A stretch of DNA of 64,000 bases from UBA2942 sp045127535 (GCA_045127535.1 JBGVQN010000025.1:1-64000); one strand, 5' to 3'; shown: positions 26,851 to 35,277, counted from the stretch's first letter. Translations and numbers: made by a program. Notes: generated from the sequence alone by a model not told the origin.

Positions 26851-27705
26851 ATGGAACAGCTGATTTTGTGTTACATTACTTATCTGAAAGAAAAAAAGAG
26901 GGCCTCAGAAAACACAGTTTCTGCCTATAAGAGGGATTTGCAGCAGTTGTATACATATTTGCAGGATAGGGGAATCAAAAACATGAATGATGTGACGGAG
27001 GATGTACTTGCAGAGTACAGGGATTCCCTGCTGGAAAATGGCAAGGCTGCTGCATCTGTAGCCAGAGCGGTTGCTTCCACGAAAGACTTCTTTGCCTTTA
27101 CAGCAAATGGCGGTGCGGACCCTGCCAAGAATCTGAAATCCCCTAAAATCCCTGCCAGAGAGGCAGAAGTGCTGACTGCCTGTGAACTAGAGAAGATCTT
27201 GCAGCAGCCGGGGACTGACAGCAATAGGGGGCTGCGTGATAGAGCCATGCTGGAGCTTGTCTGTGCAACAGGGATTCAGGTATCAGAAATGACTGCCCTG
27301 CGAATTTCTGATGTGCATCTGGAGGAATCTGATGCATATGTGCTGTGCGGCGGAGCAAAAAAAGAGCGCAGGATCCCCCTGGACAGCTCCGCAAAAGAGG
27401 CGCTTGCACGTTATCTGGCAGAGTCCAGAGATGTGCTGGTGGGACAGTCCGGCTGCGAATATCTGTTTACCAACCGCAGCGGAGCAAAATTAAGCAGGCA
27501 GGGATTTTGGAAGATTCTAAAGACCCATTGCCTCCGGGCAGGAATCGAGAAGGAGATCACCCCCAATATGCTGCGCAACTCCTGTGCAGTGCGGCTGGTG
27601 GAGAGCGGATTGGAAATTGAGGAAGTGCGCCGGAGACTGGGGCATGGGGATCTGGTGACTACCAGGGCGTATTTGGAAAAGCTGGGGAAGAAATCCTCAG
27701 TATAA
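26851..27705 (+). CDS. XerD-like tyrosine recombinase with degenerate active site
   Basis: A 284-residue protein with the N-terminal SAM-like core-binding domain (ITYLKEKKRASENTVSAYKRDLQQL) and a C-terminal catalytic fold. Position after spoIIM matches Bacillus xerD. Of six catalytic residues only three remain: the first Arg is Gln in CATGIQVSE, the beta-hairpin Lys (GKG) is Gly in LCGGAKKER, and the His of HxxR is Asn in TPNMLRNS; Arg (MLRN), His (LGHGD) and Tyr (TTRAY) are kept. It probably binds DNA but should cleave poorly or not at all. GGAGG lies before the ATG; a terminator follows. Confidence 0.85.
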   Translation: MEQLILCYITYLKEKKRASENTVSAYKRDLQQLYTYLQDRGIKNMNDVTEDVLAEYRDSLLENGKAAASVARAVASTKDFFAFTANGGADPAKNLKSPKIPAREAEVLTACELEKILQQPGTDSNRGLRDRAMLELVCATGIQVSEMTALRISDVHLEESDAYVLCGGAKKERRIPLDSSAKEALARYLAESRDVLVGQSGCEYLFTNRSGAKLSRQGFWKILKTHCLRAGIEKEITPNMLRNSCAVRLVESGLEIEEVRRRLGHGDLVTTRAYLEKLGKKSSV

Positions 27706-27744
27706 CCATTTATAAAGATATCTTGGAATCAAAGTATGAAAAAC

Positions 27745-27813
27745 GGCAGAACTGAGTTCACCGCCCTCTGGGAAAACCACAGGTAGAGTAGAGACGTTCA
27801 GTTCTGCCATTTT
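27745..27813. terminator. Bidirectional terminator
   Basis: GGCAGAACTGA (27745-27755) pairs with TCAGTTCTGCC (27798-27808); A4 before and T5 after. It separates the convergent recombinase and DAHP synthase genes. Confidence 0.85.
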
Positions 27814-27843
27814 TAATTTTTGCGTCTGAATTTATTTTTATAG

Positions 27844-28878
27844 TTAAACTCTTTCCGCAATTTCATAAATCAATCGTTCAGTATCATTCCAGCCTAAGCA
27901 TGGGTCGGTGATAGACTTACCATACACATGGTTTGCGCAGCCAATCTTCTGGCTGCCGCCCTCGATATAGCTCTCGATCATAACGCCCTTTACCAGCTTG
28001 GCAATGTCAGCAGAGTGCTGTCTGCTGTGCAGCACTTCCTTTACGATACGGATCTGCTCCATATACTTCTTGCCGGAGTTGGAATGGTTGGCATCTACCA
28101 CGCAGGCAGGATTCTGCAGATTTTTCTGATTATACATATCCATCAGCAGAGATAAGTCTTCAAAGTGATAATTTGGAATGGTCTGGCCATGCTTGTTGAC
28201 AGCGCCACGCAGGATGGTGTGCGTCAGCGGATTGCCTGTAGTCTGTACCTCCCAGCCACGGTAGATAAAATCATGACCGTGCTGTGCAGCTACTACAGAG
28301 TTCATCATAACAGATAAGTCACCGCTGGTAGGGTTCTTCATACCTGCAGGAATGTCCATACCGCTGACAGTGAGACGGTGCTGCTGGTTCTCTACAGAAC
28401 GTGCGCCGATGGCCACGTAGGATAAAATATCAGACAGATAGCTCCAGTTTTCAGGATACAGCATCTCATCTGCTGCAGTCAGGCCGCTTTCCTCCATCAC
28501 ACGCATGTGCATCTTACGGATGGCAATGATACCAGCCAGCATATCAGGCTTCTTTTCAGGATCTGGCTGATGCACCATGCCCTTGTAGCCCTCACCGGTG
28601 GTTCTTGGCTTGTTGGTGTACACACGAGGGATCAGGATCAGCTTATCCTTTACCTGCTCATTTACCTTGCTCAGTCTGGAAACATAATCGCAGACTGAAT
28701 CTTCATTGTCAGCAGAGCAAGGGCCAACGATTACCAGAAACTTATCGCTTTCTCCTGTAAATACCTTCTTGATCTCCGCATCCCGGGCAGCCTTTAATTG
28801 TGCTAATTCTGGTGTAACCGGGAATTGCTCTTTGATTTCTTCAGGTGTTGGTAATTTCTTAACAAATGTGAAACCCAT
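27844..28878 (-). CDS. aroF: 3-deoxy-7-phosphoheptulonate synthase (type I)
   Basis: A 344-residue enzyme condensing phosphoenolpyruvate and erythrose-4-phosphate, first step of the aromatic amino acid pathway. Motifs of the AroFGH type: FLVIVGPCSADNE (about 49), LILIPRVYTNKPRTTGEGYKG, IGARSVENQQHR, GMKNPTSGD and CVVDANHSNSGKKY. ATG at 28878 is used because AAAGGAG is correctly spaced; the upstream frame begins with TTG only. Transcription probably starts at 29025 with a hairpin at the very 5' end of the mRNA. Confidence 0.95.
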   Translation of the reverse strand: MGFTFVKKLPTPEEIKEQFPVTPELAQLKAARDAEIKKVFTGESDKFLVIVGPCSADNEDSVCDYVSRLSKVNEQVKDKLILIPRVYTNKPRTTGEGYKGMVHQPDPEKKPDMLAGIIAIRKMHMRVMEESGLTAADEMLYPENWSYLSDILSYVAIGARSVENQQHRLTVSGMDIPAGMKNPTSGDLSVMMNSVVAAQHGHDFIYRGWEVQTTGNPLTHTILRGAVNKHGQTIPNYHFEDLSLLMDMYNQKNLQNPACVVDANHSNSGKKYMEQIRIVKEVLHSRQHSADIAKLVKGVMIESYIEGGSQKIGCANHVYGKSITDPCLGWNDTERLIYEIAERV

Positions 28879-28998
28879 AATCAATTCTCCTTTTCAAATC
28901 TATTATCATACAGCGGTCAAACCCGTTGCGTTGCATGCACCCCGGATGCAAAAAGCATCATGTGTATCTTACAGTACAGCAGGTCAGCATTCACTGCT

Positions 28999-29025
28999 GT
29001 TTGTGTTTTTTGTAAAAACACAAAC
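28999..29025 (-). promoter_or_regulatory. Hairpin at the predicted 5' end of the aroF mRNA
   Basis: GTTTGTGTTTTT (28999-29010) and its perfect inverse (29014-29025) enclose three bases. The start predicted from the promoter at 29032-29060 coincides with the first base of this stem, so it may shield the 5' end or act as an operator. A second small stem GATGC-A5-GCATC is at 28945-28959. Confidence 0.55.
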
Positions 29026-29031
29026 ATGATA

Positions 29032-29060
29032 AGTATACGAAAAAGGGGGGGTTATGTCAA
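29032..29060 (-). promoter_or_regulatory. aroF promoter
   Basis: On the minus strand TTGACA (29060-29055), 17-bp spacer containing C7, then TATACT (29037-29032). Confidence 0.8.
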
Positions 29061-29178
29061 GCAATAGCCCTTGTTCCCGCTGGAAATCTTATTGGCAGAT
29101 TTTATTGAAACATAAGAGGTGGCAGTAAAAAATTTTTGTCATCACCATGCCAGCTGAGCCAATGGTATCGACTTTTTC

Positions 29179-29207
29179 TTGACAAAACATCAAAAACATA
29201 TTATAGT
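29179..29207 (+). promoter_or_regulatory. Promoter of the ABC transporter remnant
   Basis: TTGACA (29179-29184), 17-bp spacer, TATAGT (29202-29207). A GTTAG-N6-CTAAC dyad starts ten bases downstream, at the transcription start. Confidence 0.75.
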
Positions 29208-29216
29208 TATTTGATG

Positions 29217-29232
29217 GTTAGCAGCATCTAAC
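29217..29232. promoter_or_regulatory. GTTAG-N6-CTAAC dyad 1
   Basis: GTTAGCAGCATCTAAC at the predicted transcription start of the remnant. The pattern resembles DtxR/IdeR-type iron boxes (TTAGGTTAGSCTAACCTAA). Confidence 0.55.
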
Positions 29233-29262
29233 TTACAGGCATTGCATAATTTAGAACATATA

Positions 29263-29278
29263 GTTAACAACTGCTAAC
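29263..29278. promoter_or_regulatory. GTTAA-N6-CTAAC dyad 2
   Basis: GTTAACAACTGCTAAC, 46 bp after dyad 1 and in the leader of the remnant; outer bases extend symmetry to AGTTA/TAACT. Confidence 0.5.
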
Positions 29279-29299
29279 TGATGAACGGAGGAATACGAT

Positions 29300-29481
29300 G
29301 TGTCGATCGTAGAATTTAAAGATGTAACCCGTGTATATACTACAGGCGACCACGAACTGAAAGCACTTGACGACGTGAATTTTACTTTAGATGAGGAAAA
29401 GTGTCATTGCTTGTGGGATTTATGGTGGCAAGAAAGAATAAGAAAATTGATATGGTCGAGGCTCTGAAGGGAGCGGAATAA
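29300..29481 (+). pseudogene. Internally deleted ABC transporter operon (ATPase start joined to permease end)
   Basis: A GTG with CGGAGG opens a frame reading SIVEFKDVTRVYTTGDHELKALDDVNFTLDEEK, the start of a LolD/MacB-type ATPase up to just before Walker A. From about 29400 another frame encodes LLVGFMVARKNKKIDMVEALKGAE and stops at 29481, the usual end of an FtsX-type permease. The fused short frame ends at 29467. A deletion of some 2-4 kb between ATPase and permease genes explains this. Promoter, operators, ribosome site and terminator are intact. Confidence 0.75.
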
Positions 29482-29499
29482 CTTTTGTTTAGATAAGGC

Positions 29500-29529
29500 A
29501 AAAGCCTATCCGTGATTGGATAGGCTTTT
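29500..29529 (+). terminator. Terminator after the ABC remnant
   Basis: AAAAGCCTATCC (29500-29511) pairs with GGATAGGCTTTT (29518-29529). Confidence 0.9.
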
Positions 29530-29578
29530 GATTTAGGCGTTTACAGATTACAGCTTGCTGTTTTTTGTTTCTTAATGC

Positions 29579-29594
29579 GTTAGCATAGGCTAAC
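29579..29594. promoter_or_regulatory. GTTAG-N6-CTAAC dyad 3
   Basis: GTTAGCATAGGCTAAC, with perfect 6-bp arms, upstream of the ECF operon. A CTGTCC-AATT/AATT-GGGACAG stem-loop follows at 29600-29635. Confidence 0.6.
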
Positions 29595-29701
29595 TTTCGC
29601 TGTCCAATTGGAACGATAGTAACAAATTGGGACAGACGAAGAAAAATTTTTCTGATAAGATTTACGCCGAAGGTGCAAAGCACTTTTTATTTTGACAACA
29701 G

Positions 29702-29717
29702 GTTAGATAACACTAAC
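29702..29717. promoter_or_regulatory. GTTAG-N6-CTAAC dyad 4
   Basis: GTTAGATAACACTAAC lies between a TTGACA at 29692-29697 and the ribosome site of the ECF S-component gene, an ideal repressor position. Confidence 0.6.
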
Positions 29718-29737
29718 AAAAAAAGAGGAGGATTATG

Positions 29738-30343
29738 ATGTCTACAAACCACAAGTCAAAAGGATTAAAAGGGCGTGATCTGATATCCATTGGTATTTAT
29801 TCCGCTATTTACTTTGTCATTAACTTTGCATGTATGCTGATCAGTGGTTTTCATCCACTCATATGGATTCTGATGCCTGCGCTTATTGGTCTCCTTGGAG
29901 CAACGCCATATATGCTGATGTGCAGCAAGGTGAAAAAACCGGGAGCAGTACTTATTATGGGGCTGATTGTTGGATTGATCTATTTTGTAACCGGGCAATT
30001 TACAATTTACATTATGATAGCTTTTGTGATTGGCTGTGCGCTGGCAGAACTATTCCGCTATTTAACAACATACGGCAGCTTTTTTGGAAATACATTGGCT
30101 TTTGCAGGATTTTCCTTGGGAATGATAGGCTCTCCTTTGCCGATCTGGGTGATGAGAGAAAGCTTTTTTGCACAGATTACGGAACAGGGAATGTCACAGG
30201 ACTATGTAGATACATTAGCAGCAGTATCATCGAACGGTATGCTGGTGGTAATGATTGTAGCAACGGTTCTGTGTGCATTGGCAGGAGCAGCCATTAGTAA
30301 GGGATTGTTCAAAAAGCATTTTGCTAAGGCTGGTGTAGTTTAA
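29738..30343 (+). CDS. ECF transporter S component, MptD/Trep_Strep family
   Basis: A 201-residue membrane protein with five to six helices, starting with KGRDLISIGIYSAIYFVINFACMLISG and containing LIWILMPALIGLLGATPYMLM, features of the Trep_Strep (MptD-like) substrate-binding subunits. ECF S components bind a vitamin, metal chelate or tetrapyrrole in the membrane and couple to a T subunit and ATPases. ATG 29738 is preferred to 29735 because of spacing from GGAGG. It heads an operon with T and A components; related clusters in streptococci take up heme (SiaFGH) or serve siderophores. Substrate here is inferred only. Confidence 0.85.
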   Translation: MSTNHKSKGLKGRDLISIGIYSAIYFVINFACMLISGFHPLIWILMPALIGLLGATPYMLMCSKVKKPGAVLIMGLIVGLIYFVTGQFTIYIMIAFVIGCALAELFRYLTTYGSFFGNTLAFAGFSLGMIGSPLPIWVMRESFFAQITEQGMSQDYVDTLAAVSSNGMLVVMIVATVLCALAGAAISKGLFKKHFAKAGVV

Positions 30344-30344
30344 A

Positions 30345-31013
30345 ATGCAGCAGGAAGTAAGGAAGATAGATCCCCGTACAGGCATTGGTCTAGTATTGGC
30401 AGCAAATGTGATCGCATTTGCGCAAGATTGTCTTTTCGTGGAAATTGGCTGGCTTGTAGCAGTGGCAATTTTAATGATGATGAGCGGCAGAAGCATTTCG
30501 GCAGTTAAATGGTTGTTTGCCTTTGGAGCAGTAATTTATCTGCAATGGTATATCCTTCCAGTGTCGCCGAAAATGATAGCGACCAGTTTTTCTATTTTTG
30601 CCAATTATACCAGAAAGCTTTTTTCATGTCTGATGGCAGGCAGTTTGATGATACATACATTAAGCATGAGGGAAATGATTGTAGGAATGCGTAAACTTCG
30701 CGTCCCTCAAAAATTGATCATACCCATTTCCGTTACATTACGGTATTTTCCAGCAATTCAGGAAGAGACCAGACATATACGGGATGCTATGAAGCTGCGT
30801 AATGTAAGAGGATTAGATAAGGCAGAGGCTTTCATAGTGCCCTTGCTGATGTCTGCCACAACCACAGCAGAGGAATTGTCTGCAGCGGCAGTTACCCGTG
30901 GTATTGAAAACCCGGTTGAAAAGACAAGTTTGATTGTGTTACGAATGAAAGCATTGGACTGGGTGTGTCTGTTCACTGCACTGGTATTTGCCATTTTGGC
31001 TGTGATTTTATAG
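30345..31013 (+). CDS. ECF transporter T component (CbiQ/EcfT family)
   Basis: A 222-residue membrane protein coupling the S component to the ATPases. It has about five helices in residues 15-120 and 195-222 and, near the C-terminus, the EcfT coupling motifs ARG-like: IRDAMKLRNVRG (about 145-156) and AAAVTRGIENP (about 180-190), each with an Ala/Leu-Arg-Gly or Thr-Arg-Gly. It begins one base after the S-component stop and ends 10 bases before the ATPase gene, so all three are co-translated from one mRNA. Confidence 0.88.
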   Translation: MQQEVRKIDPRTGIGLVLAANVIAFAQDCLFVEIGWLVAVAILMMMSGRSISAVKWLFAFGAVIYLQWYILPVSPKMIATSFSIFANYTRKLFSCLMAGSLMIHTLSMREMIVGMRKLRVPQKLIIPISVTLRYFPAIQEETRHIRDAMKLRNVRGLDKAEAFIVPLLMSATTTAEELSAAAVTRGIENPVEKTSLIVLRMKALDWVCLFTALVFAILAVIL

Positions 31014-31023
31014 GGGGTGGCGG

Positions 31024-32430
31024 ATGATTCAAATAGAGAATGTTTCTTTTTCTTATAAAAAGCAGGAGGAAACCTTACACAATATTGATTTGAAGGTGAA
31101 AAGAGGAGAATGTATCCTGCTATGTGGAGAAAGCGGCTGTGGAAAAACGACTGTAACGAAGCTGATCAATGGTTTGATTCCCCATTTTACAGAAGATGCC
31201 ATTTTACAAGGAACTGTGAAAGTGGATCATCTTTCCGTAGCTGAAACCGAGATGTATGAATTGGCAAAGCATATCGGCTCTGTATTTCAGAATCCAAAAA
31301 GTCAGTTTTTTCATTTGGATACCGACAGTGAGCTGGCATTTGGATTGGAGAACGATGGCGTGCCACCGGAAGTGATGAAAGCCAGAATCGAAGAAACGGT
31401 ACAGAATCTTGGGATTCAAAATCTTCTGCACAGAAATGTATTTTCACTTTCTGGTGGAGAAAAACAGACCTTAGCATTTGCCAGCGTTTATGCTATGAGT
31501 CCGGCCATTTATGTACTGGATGAGCCGTCAGCAAATCTGGATGTAAGATCTGTAGAAAGACTTAGGCAGCAGATTCATTTGTTGAAGGAGCAGGGAAATA
31601 CCATAATCATTGCAGAGCACAGACTATACTTTCTGTCAGATCTGATTGACAGAGCCGTGTACTTTCAGAATGGGAGAAGCGTGTACATATTTTCCGGTGA
31701 GGAATTTCGGAGACTGAAAGAGAAAGAACGCCAGGAAATGGGACTTCGGGAGCTTAGTCAGACAAAGCTTTCTCTTCCGGAAGCAAGGCATACAGATAAT
31801 GGGAAGGGACTCTTTCTAGAAAGTCTGAATTGCGGTTATGGAAAAGAACCCTCGATGATACAGAATCTTTCCTTTGCAGCACTTCCGGGAGAGGTGCTTG
31901 CCATAACAGGAGACAACGGAGCAGGGAAAACCACCTTGACCAGATGCCTGTGTGGATTGTTGAAGGAGAGAAGCGGAAAGATTGCTTTTCATGGGCAACA
32001 GTTGAAAGCAAAGCAAAGACAGAAAAAATGCTTTTTAGTCATGCAGGATGTAAATCACCAGTTGTTTTATGACAGTGTATGGAATGAGTGTGAGCAGGCT
32101 GGAGATTGCAATACAGAACAAATAGAAGAAGTATTACAGAAATTTGATTTGCTTGATTTTAAGGAGCGGCATCCAATGGCGCTTTCTGGTGGACAGAAGC
32201 AAAGACTGGCAGTTGCTACGGCACTGATATCAGGAAAAGAGATTTTGATCTTTGATGAACCTACCAGTGGATTGGATTATCGTCATATGCAGGAAGTTGG
32301 TCAGGTAATTCGTGAATTAGCAGGCCAGGGAAAGATTGTAATTGTGGTATCCCATGATCATGAATTTATGCAGACAGCCTGTGACCGCATCTTGGTTGTA
32401 GAACGCATGGGAGGCAGTAGTGATGAATAA
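31024..32430 (+). CDS. ECF transporter energising ATPase, two ABC domains fused
   Basis: A 468-residue cytoplasmic protein made of two ABC ATPase domains. Domain 1 (about 1-230): Walker A GESGCGKTT, signature LSGGEKQTLAFA, Walker B IYVLDEPSANLD. Domain 2 (about 255-465): GDNGAGKTT, LSGGQKQRLAVA, LIFDEPTSGLD. Both have switch histidines (IIAEHR; VVSHDHE), so both sites look active. It replaces the EcfA1/A2 pair for the adjacent S and T subunits. GGGGGTGG precedes the ATG, and the end overlaps the AraC gene by eight bases. Confidence 0.93.
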   Translation: MIQIENVSFSYKKQEETLHNIDLKVKRGECILLCGESGCGKTTVTKLINGLIPHFTEDAILQGTVKVDHLSVAETEMYELAKHIGSVFQNPKSQFFHLDTDSELAFGLENDGVPPEVMKARIEETVQNLGIQNLLHRNVFSLSGGEKQTLAFASVYAMSPAIYVLDEPSANLDVRSVERLRQQIHLLKEQGNTIIIAEHRLYFLSDLIDRAVYFQNGRSVYIFSGEEFRRLKEKERQEMGLRELSQTKLSLPEARHTDNGKGLFLESLNCGYGKEPSMIQNLSFAALPGEVLAITGDNGAGKTTLTRCLCGLLKERSGKIAFHGQQLKAKQRQKKCFLVMQDVNHQLFYDSVWNECEQAGDCNTEQIEEVLQKFDLLDFKERHPMALSGGQKQRLAVATALISGKEILIFDEPTSGLDYRHMQEVGQVIRELAGQGKIVIVVSHDHEFMQTACDRILVVERMGGSSDE

Positions 32431-33370
32431 ATACGCTGAGAGGTGTCCGGGAGTATCTCTTCTGGCACAAAGTGACGGATGCAGCGTCTATCAGTTTCGC
32501 AGTGAAACAGGAGAAGGCACTATTACTATGTATGATGTGTTCCCGGGAGTGATGCTGGCATATAATGATTTTCATATGCAATATTATGATTCTCAGTATG
32601 TTCCAGGTGATGATTTGTTTTGCATCGATCATTGCAGGGAAGGCAGAATGGAGTGTCCTGCAAGCAAAGATGCCTATTCCTATGTGGAAGCCGGTGATTT
32701 GAAGCTGGACAGAAGATTGTCACATCAGGGACGCTTTGAAATGCCATTAACGCATTATCATGGAGCGATGATTGGCATTGACCTTGGGATTGCATGCAAA
32801 AGCCTGCCTGAAGAAATCAAGGATTTTCCAGTAGATTTAAAGGTACTGCAGCAAAAATTTTGTAGTGGAATATATCCAATGGTTCTCCATGGAGAGAAAT
32901 CCATTGAACATATTTTTAGTGAATTGTATGCAGTTCCACAAAAAATCAAACGTCCTTATTTCAAAATAAAAATACTGGAATTATTGCTGTATTTGGATGC
33001 GTTGGAATTACCGGATTCTCCCCATGAAAAGCCTTATTTTTACAAAACACAGGTAGAAAAAGTAAAAGCAATACAGGAATTTTTGACACAGCATATAGAT
33101 GAGAATTACACACAGGAAGAGCTTTCCGCAAGGTTTGATATTCCTTTGACAGCTATGAAACAATGTTTTAAATCTGTTTATGGTTCTACCATTGCGGGCT
33201 GGCTTTTACAGTATCGTATGAACTATGCAGCGGTGCAGCTGAGAAAGAACAGAGAGATTCGTGTAGCGGAAATTGCAGGACAGGTTGGGTATGACAGTCC
33301 AAGCAAATTTGCCATTGCCTTCCGTAAAATTATGGGAATGTCACCAACGGAGTATCGGGGAAGGATATGA
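32423..33370 (+). CDS. AraC-family regulator (YbtA-like context)
   Basis: A 315-residue regulator with an N-terminal ligand domain and a C-terminal double helix-turn-helix (about 215-315): YTQEELSARFDIPLTAMKQCFKSVYGSTIAGWLLQYRMNYAAVQL and RVAEIAGQVGYDSPSKFAIAFRKIMGMSPTEYR, the standard AraC/XylS signature. It lies between an ECF module and two fused ABC transporters, as YbtA does in yersiniabactin loci, where the regulator senses the chelate. The gene starts inside the ATPase gene (ATG 32423, or GTG 32420). It likely activates one of the flanking operons. Confidence 0.88.
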   Translation: MNKYAERCPGVSLLAQSDGCSVYQFRSETGEGTITMYDVFPGVMLAYNDFHMQYYDSQYVPGDDLFCIDHCREGRMECPASKDAYSYVEAGDLKLDRRLSHQGRFEMPLTHYHGAMIGIDLGIACKSLPEEIKDFPVDLKVLQQKFCSGIYPMVLHGEKSIEHIFSELYAVPQKIKRPYFKIKILELLLYLDALELPDSPHEKPYFYKTQVEKVKAIQEFLTQHIDENYTQEELSARFDIPLTAMKQCFKSVYGSTIAGWLLQYRMNYAAVQLRKNREIRVAEIAGQVGYDSPSKFAIAFRKIMGMSPTEYRGRI

Positions 33371-33474
33371 TTTCAATTATTCAGAGCCATGGGGATTAAG
33401 GAGAGCCTTGTAGAGGCGATTTTGCAAATGGGCTCTGAATCGTTTTATTTGAAAGGAAATGAGGCGTTCATTTT

Positions 33475-35277
33475 ATGAATACAGAAACAAAACAAAAGAG
33501 CTGGCTATCCAGTCTTTTGCGTTATACTGAAGGAAGCAGGGGAGAATTGATTGCATCAATCATTTTATCTGTTATCAGTGTGGTTTGTGGACTGATTCCT
33601 TATTATTGCGTATATCGTATGATTATGCTATATGTGACAGATGCACTCACAGTAACGCAGATCTTGCATTGGTGTATTATTGCAGAAATCTTTTATCTGA
33701 TTAAAGTTGGCTTTTTTGGAATTTCAACAGGATTATCTCATCATGTAGCTTACTATGTATTGGAAAAACTGAGAAACAGAGTTGCAGACCGTTTGCTGCA
33801 TGCGCCATTAGGCGAGGTCACAGCACATTCTATCGGAGAGATCAAGAGTGTAATGGTGGATAAAATTGAGGATATTGAGCCGCCGCTGGCTCATATGGTT
33901 CCGGAGGGCTCCGGGCATCTGCTTCTCCCGGTTGTAAGCTTTGTGGCGCTTTTACTGATTGACTGGCGGGTGGCACTTGCTTCTCTTGCATTTACGCCTT
34001 TATCCCTTATCTGTATGATGATAACCTTCCAGATAAGTGGAAAGAATTTTGAACAGTATGCAAAGTCCAATGCGTATATGAACAGCACCATTGTAGAGTA
34101 TATTGAAGGAATTGAAGTCATTAAAGCTTTCGGCAGAGCAGGGATATCTTATGAAAAATATGCCAATGCCATTACAGACTATAAGACCTTTGTTATGAAG
34201 TGGTTGTCTTCTACATGGGTAACCATGAAGCTTGCGTTTGCTCTTTTTCCATCTACCTTACTTGGTGTATTACCTGTAAGTTTATGGCTGGCAAGTAAAG
34301 GAGCTGTTACAGCACCAAAGGCAGCACTGTGTGCTATGCTGTCATTATCCATGGTAAGTTCTCTTGCAAAACTGGAAGTTTTCTCAGAAAGTATCCGTCA
34401 GGTAAAAGAAACTGTGGAGAATCTGCAGGGATTCTTGGAACTGCCTAAACTGCCTGAGCCGAAAGAAAATGCGAAGCTTCAGGGATATGAAGTGAAGGTA
34501 AACAATGTATGCTTTTCCTACACAGGAAAGAAGGAAAATGAAGTGCTGCATGGAATCAGCTTGACCATGAAGCAGGGAAGCTTTACCGCATTGGTAGGAC
34601 CTTCCGGAAGTGGAAAATCTACAGCAGCGAAATTGATTGCCCGCTTCTGGGATGTTTCATCAGGAGAAATTTCTATCGGAGGGGTGAATATAAAAGATAT
34701 GCCCCTTACTCAGCTGGCAGATACAGTCAGCTTTGTGGCGCAGGACAATTTCCTGTTTCGTTGCTCACTAAAAGAAAATATCCGTTTAGGAAATCCGAAA
34801 GCAACGGATGAAGAAGTATACGCAGCTGCAAGAGCAGCCCAGTGTGAAGAATTTATTTTAAAACTGCCTGATGGCTATGATACGCCTGCCGGAGAAGCCG
34901 GTAAGCGGCTTTCAGGAGGAGAAAAACAGAGAATTGCCATTGCCAGAATGATGCTGAAAAATGCACCCATAGTCATTCTGGACGAGGCTACGGCTTTTAC
35001 AGACCCGGAAAATGAAGAAAAATTGCAGCAAAGTATTAATGAACTGACCAAGGGAAAGACACTTCTTGTCATTGCACACCGCCTTTCTACTATCCGTCAG
35101 GCAGATAATATTGTGGTGCTTGAGAAGGGAAGTATTGCAGCCCAGGGAACGCAGGAAGAGCTTATACAGACCTGTCCGCTGTATAAAAAAATGTGGCAGG
35201 CACATATTGGTGCAAAAGCTTGGGCAGTAGGAAAGGAGGAGGTGCAGTATGTTCAAAACAGTAAAGCGTATGATTAA
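33475..35277 (+). CDS. ABC transporter permease-ATPase fusion (YbtP/IrtA-like)
   Basis: A 600-residue type IV exporter-fold half-transporter: six membrane helices (about 20-310) and a C-terminal ATPase with Walker A GPSGSGKST (about 380), Q-loop VAQDN, signature LSGGEKQRIAIARMML and Walker B IVILDEATAF. Such fusions in heme and siderophore clusters (YbtPQ, IrtAB, SiaDE) act as heterodimeric importers despite the exporter fold. It overlaps the next gene by 29 bases, the expected partner. Heme or siderophore specificity is inferred from context. Confidence 0.92.
   Translation: MNTETKQKSWLSSLLRYTEGSRGELIASIILSVISVVCGLIPYYCVYRMIMLYVTDALTVTQILHWCIIAEIFYLIKVGFFGISTGLSHHVAYYVLEKLRNRVADRLLHAPLGEVTAHSIGEIKSVMVDKIEDIEPPLAHMVPEGSGHLLLPVVSFVALLLIDWRVALASLAFTPLSLICMMITFQISGKNFEQYAKSNAYMNSTIVEYIEGIEVIKAFGRAGISYEKYANAITDYKTFVMKWLSSTWVTMKLAFALFPSTLLGVLPVSLWLASKGAVTAPKAALCAMLSLSMVSSLAKLEVFSESIRQVKETVENLQGFLELPKLPEPKENAKLQGYEVKVNNVCFSYTGKKENEVLHGISLTMKQGSFTALVGPSGSGKSTAAKLIARFWDVSSGEISIGGVNIKDMPLTQLADTVSFVAQDNFLFRCSLKENIRLGNPKATDEEVYAAARAAQCEEFILKLPDGYDTPAGEAGKRLSGGEKQRIAIARMMLKNAPIVILDEATAFTDPENEEKLQQSINELTKGKTLLVIAHRLSTIRQADNIVVLEKGSIAAQGTQEELIQTCPLYKKMWQAHIGAKAWAVGKEEVQYVQNSKAYD

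Noticed and set aside
26851..27705. Integrase of an integrated element
   Set aside because: Synteny with nudF and spoIIM and absence of att repeats or phage genes point to a chromosomal xerD locus.
28885..29030. Trp/Phe leader-peptide attenuator or T-box on aroF
   Set aside because: No short aromatic-rich frame, no T-box sequence and no terminator-antiterminator pair.
29217..29717. Fur or AdcR boxes
   Set aside because: The GATAAT-based Fur and TTAACYRGTTAA AdcR patterns fit less well than GTTAG-N6-CTAAC.
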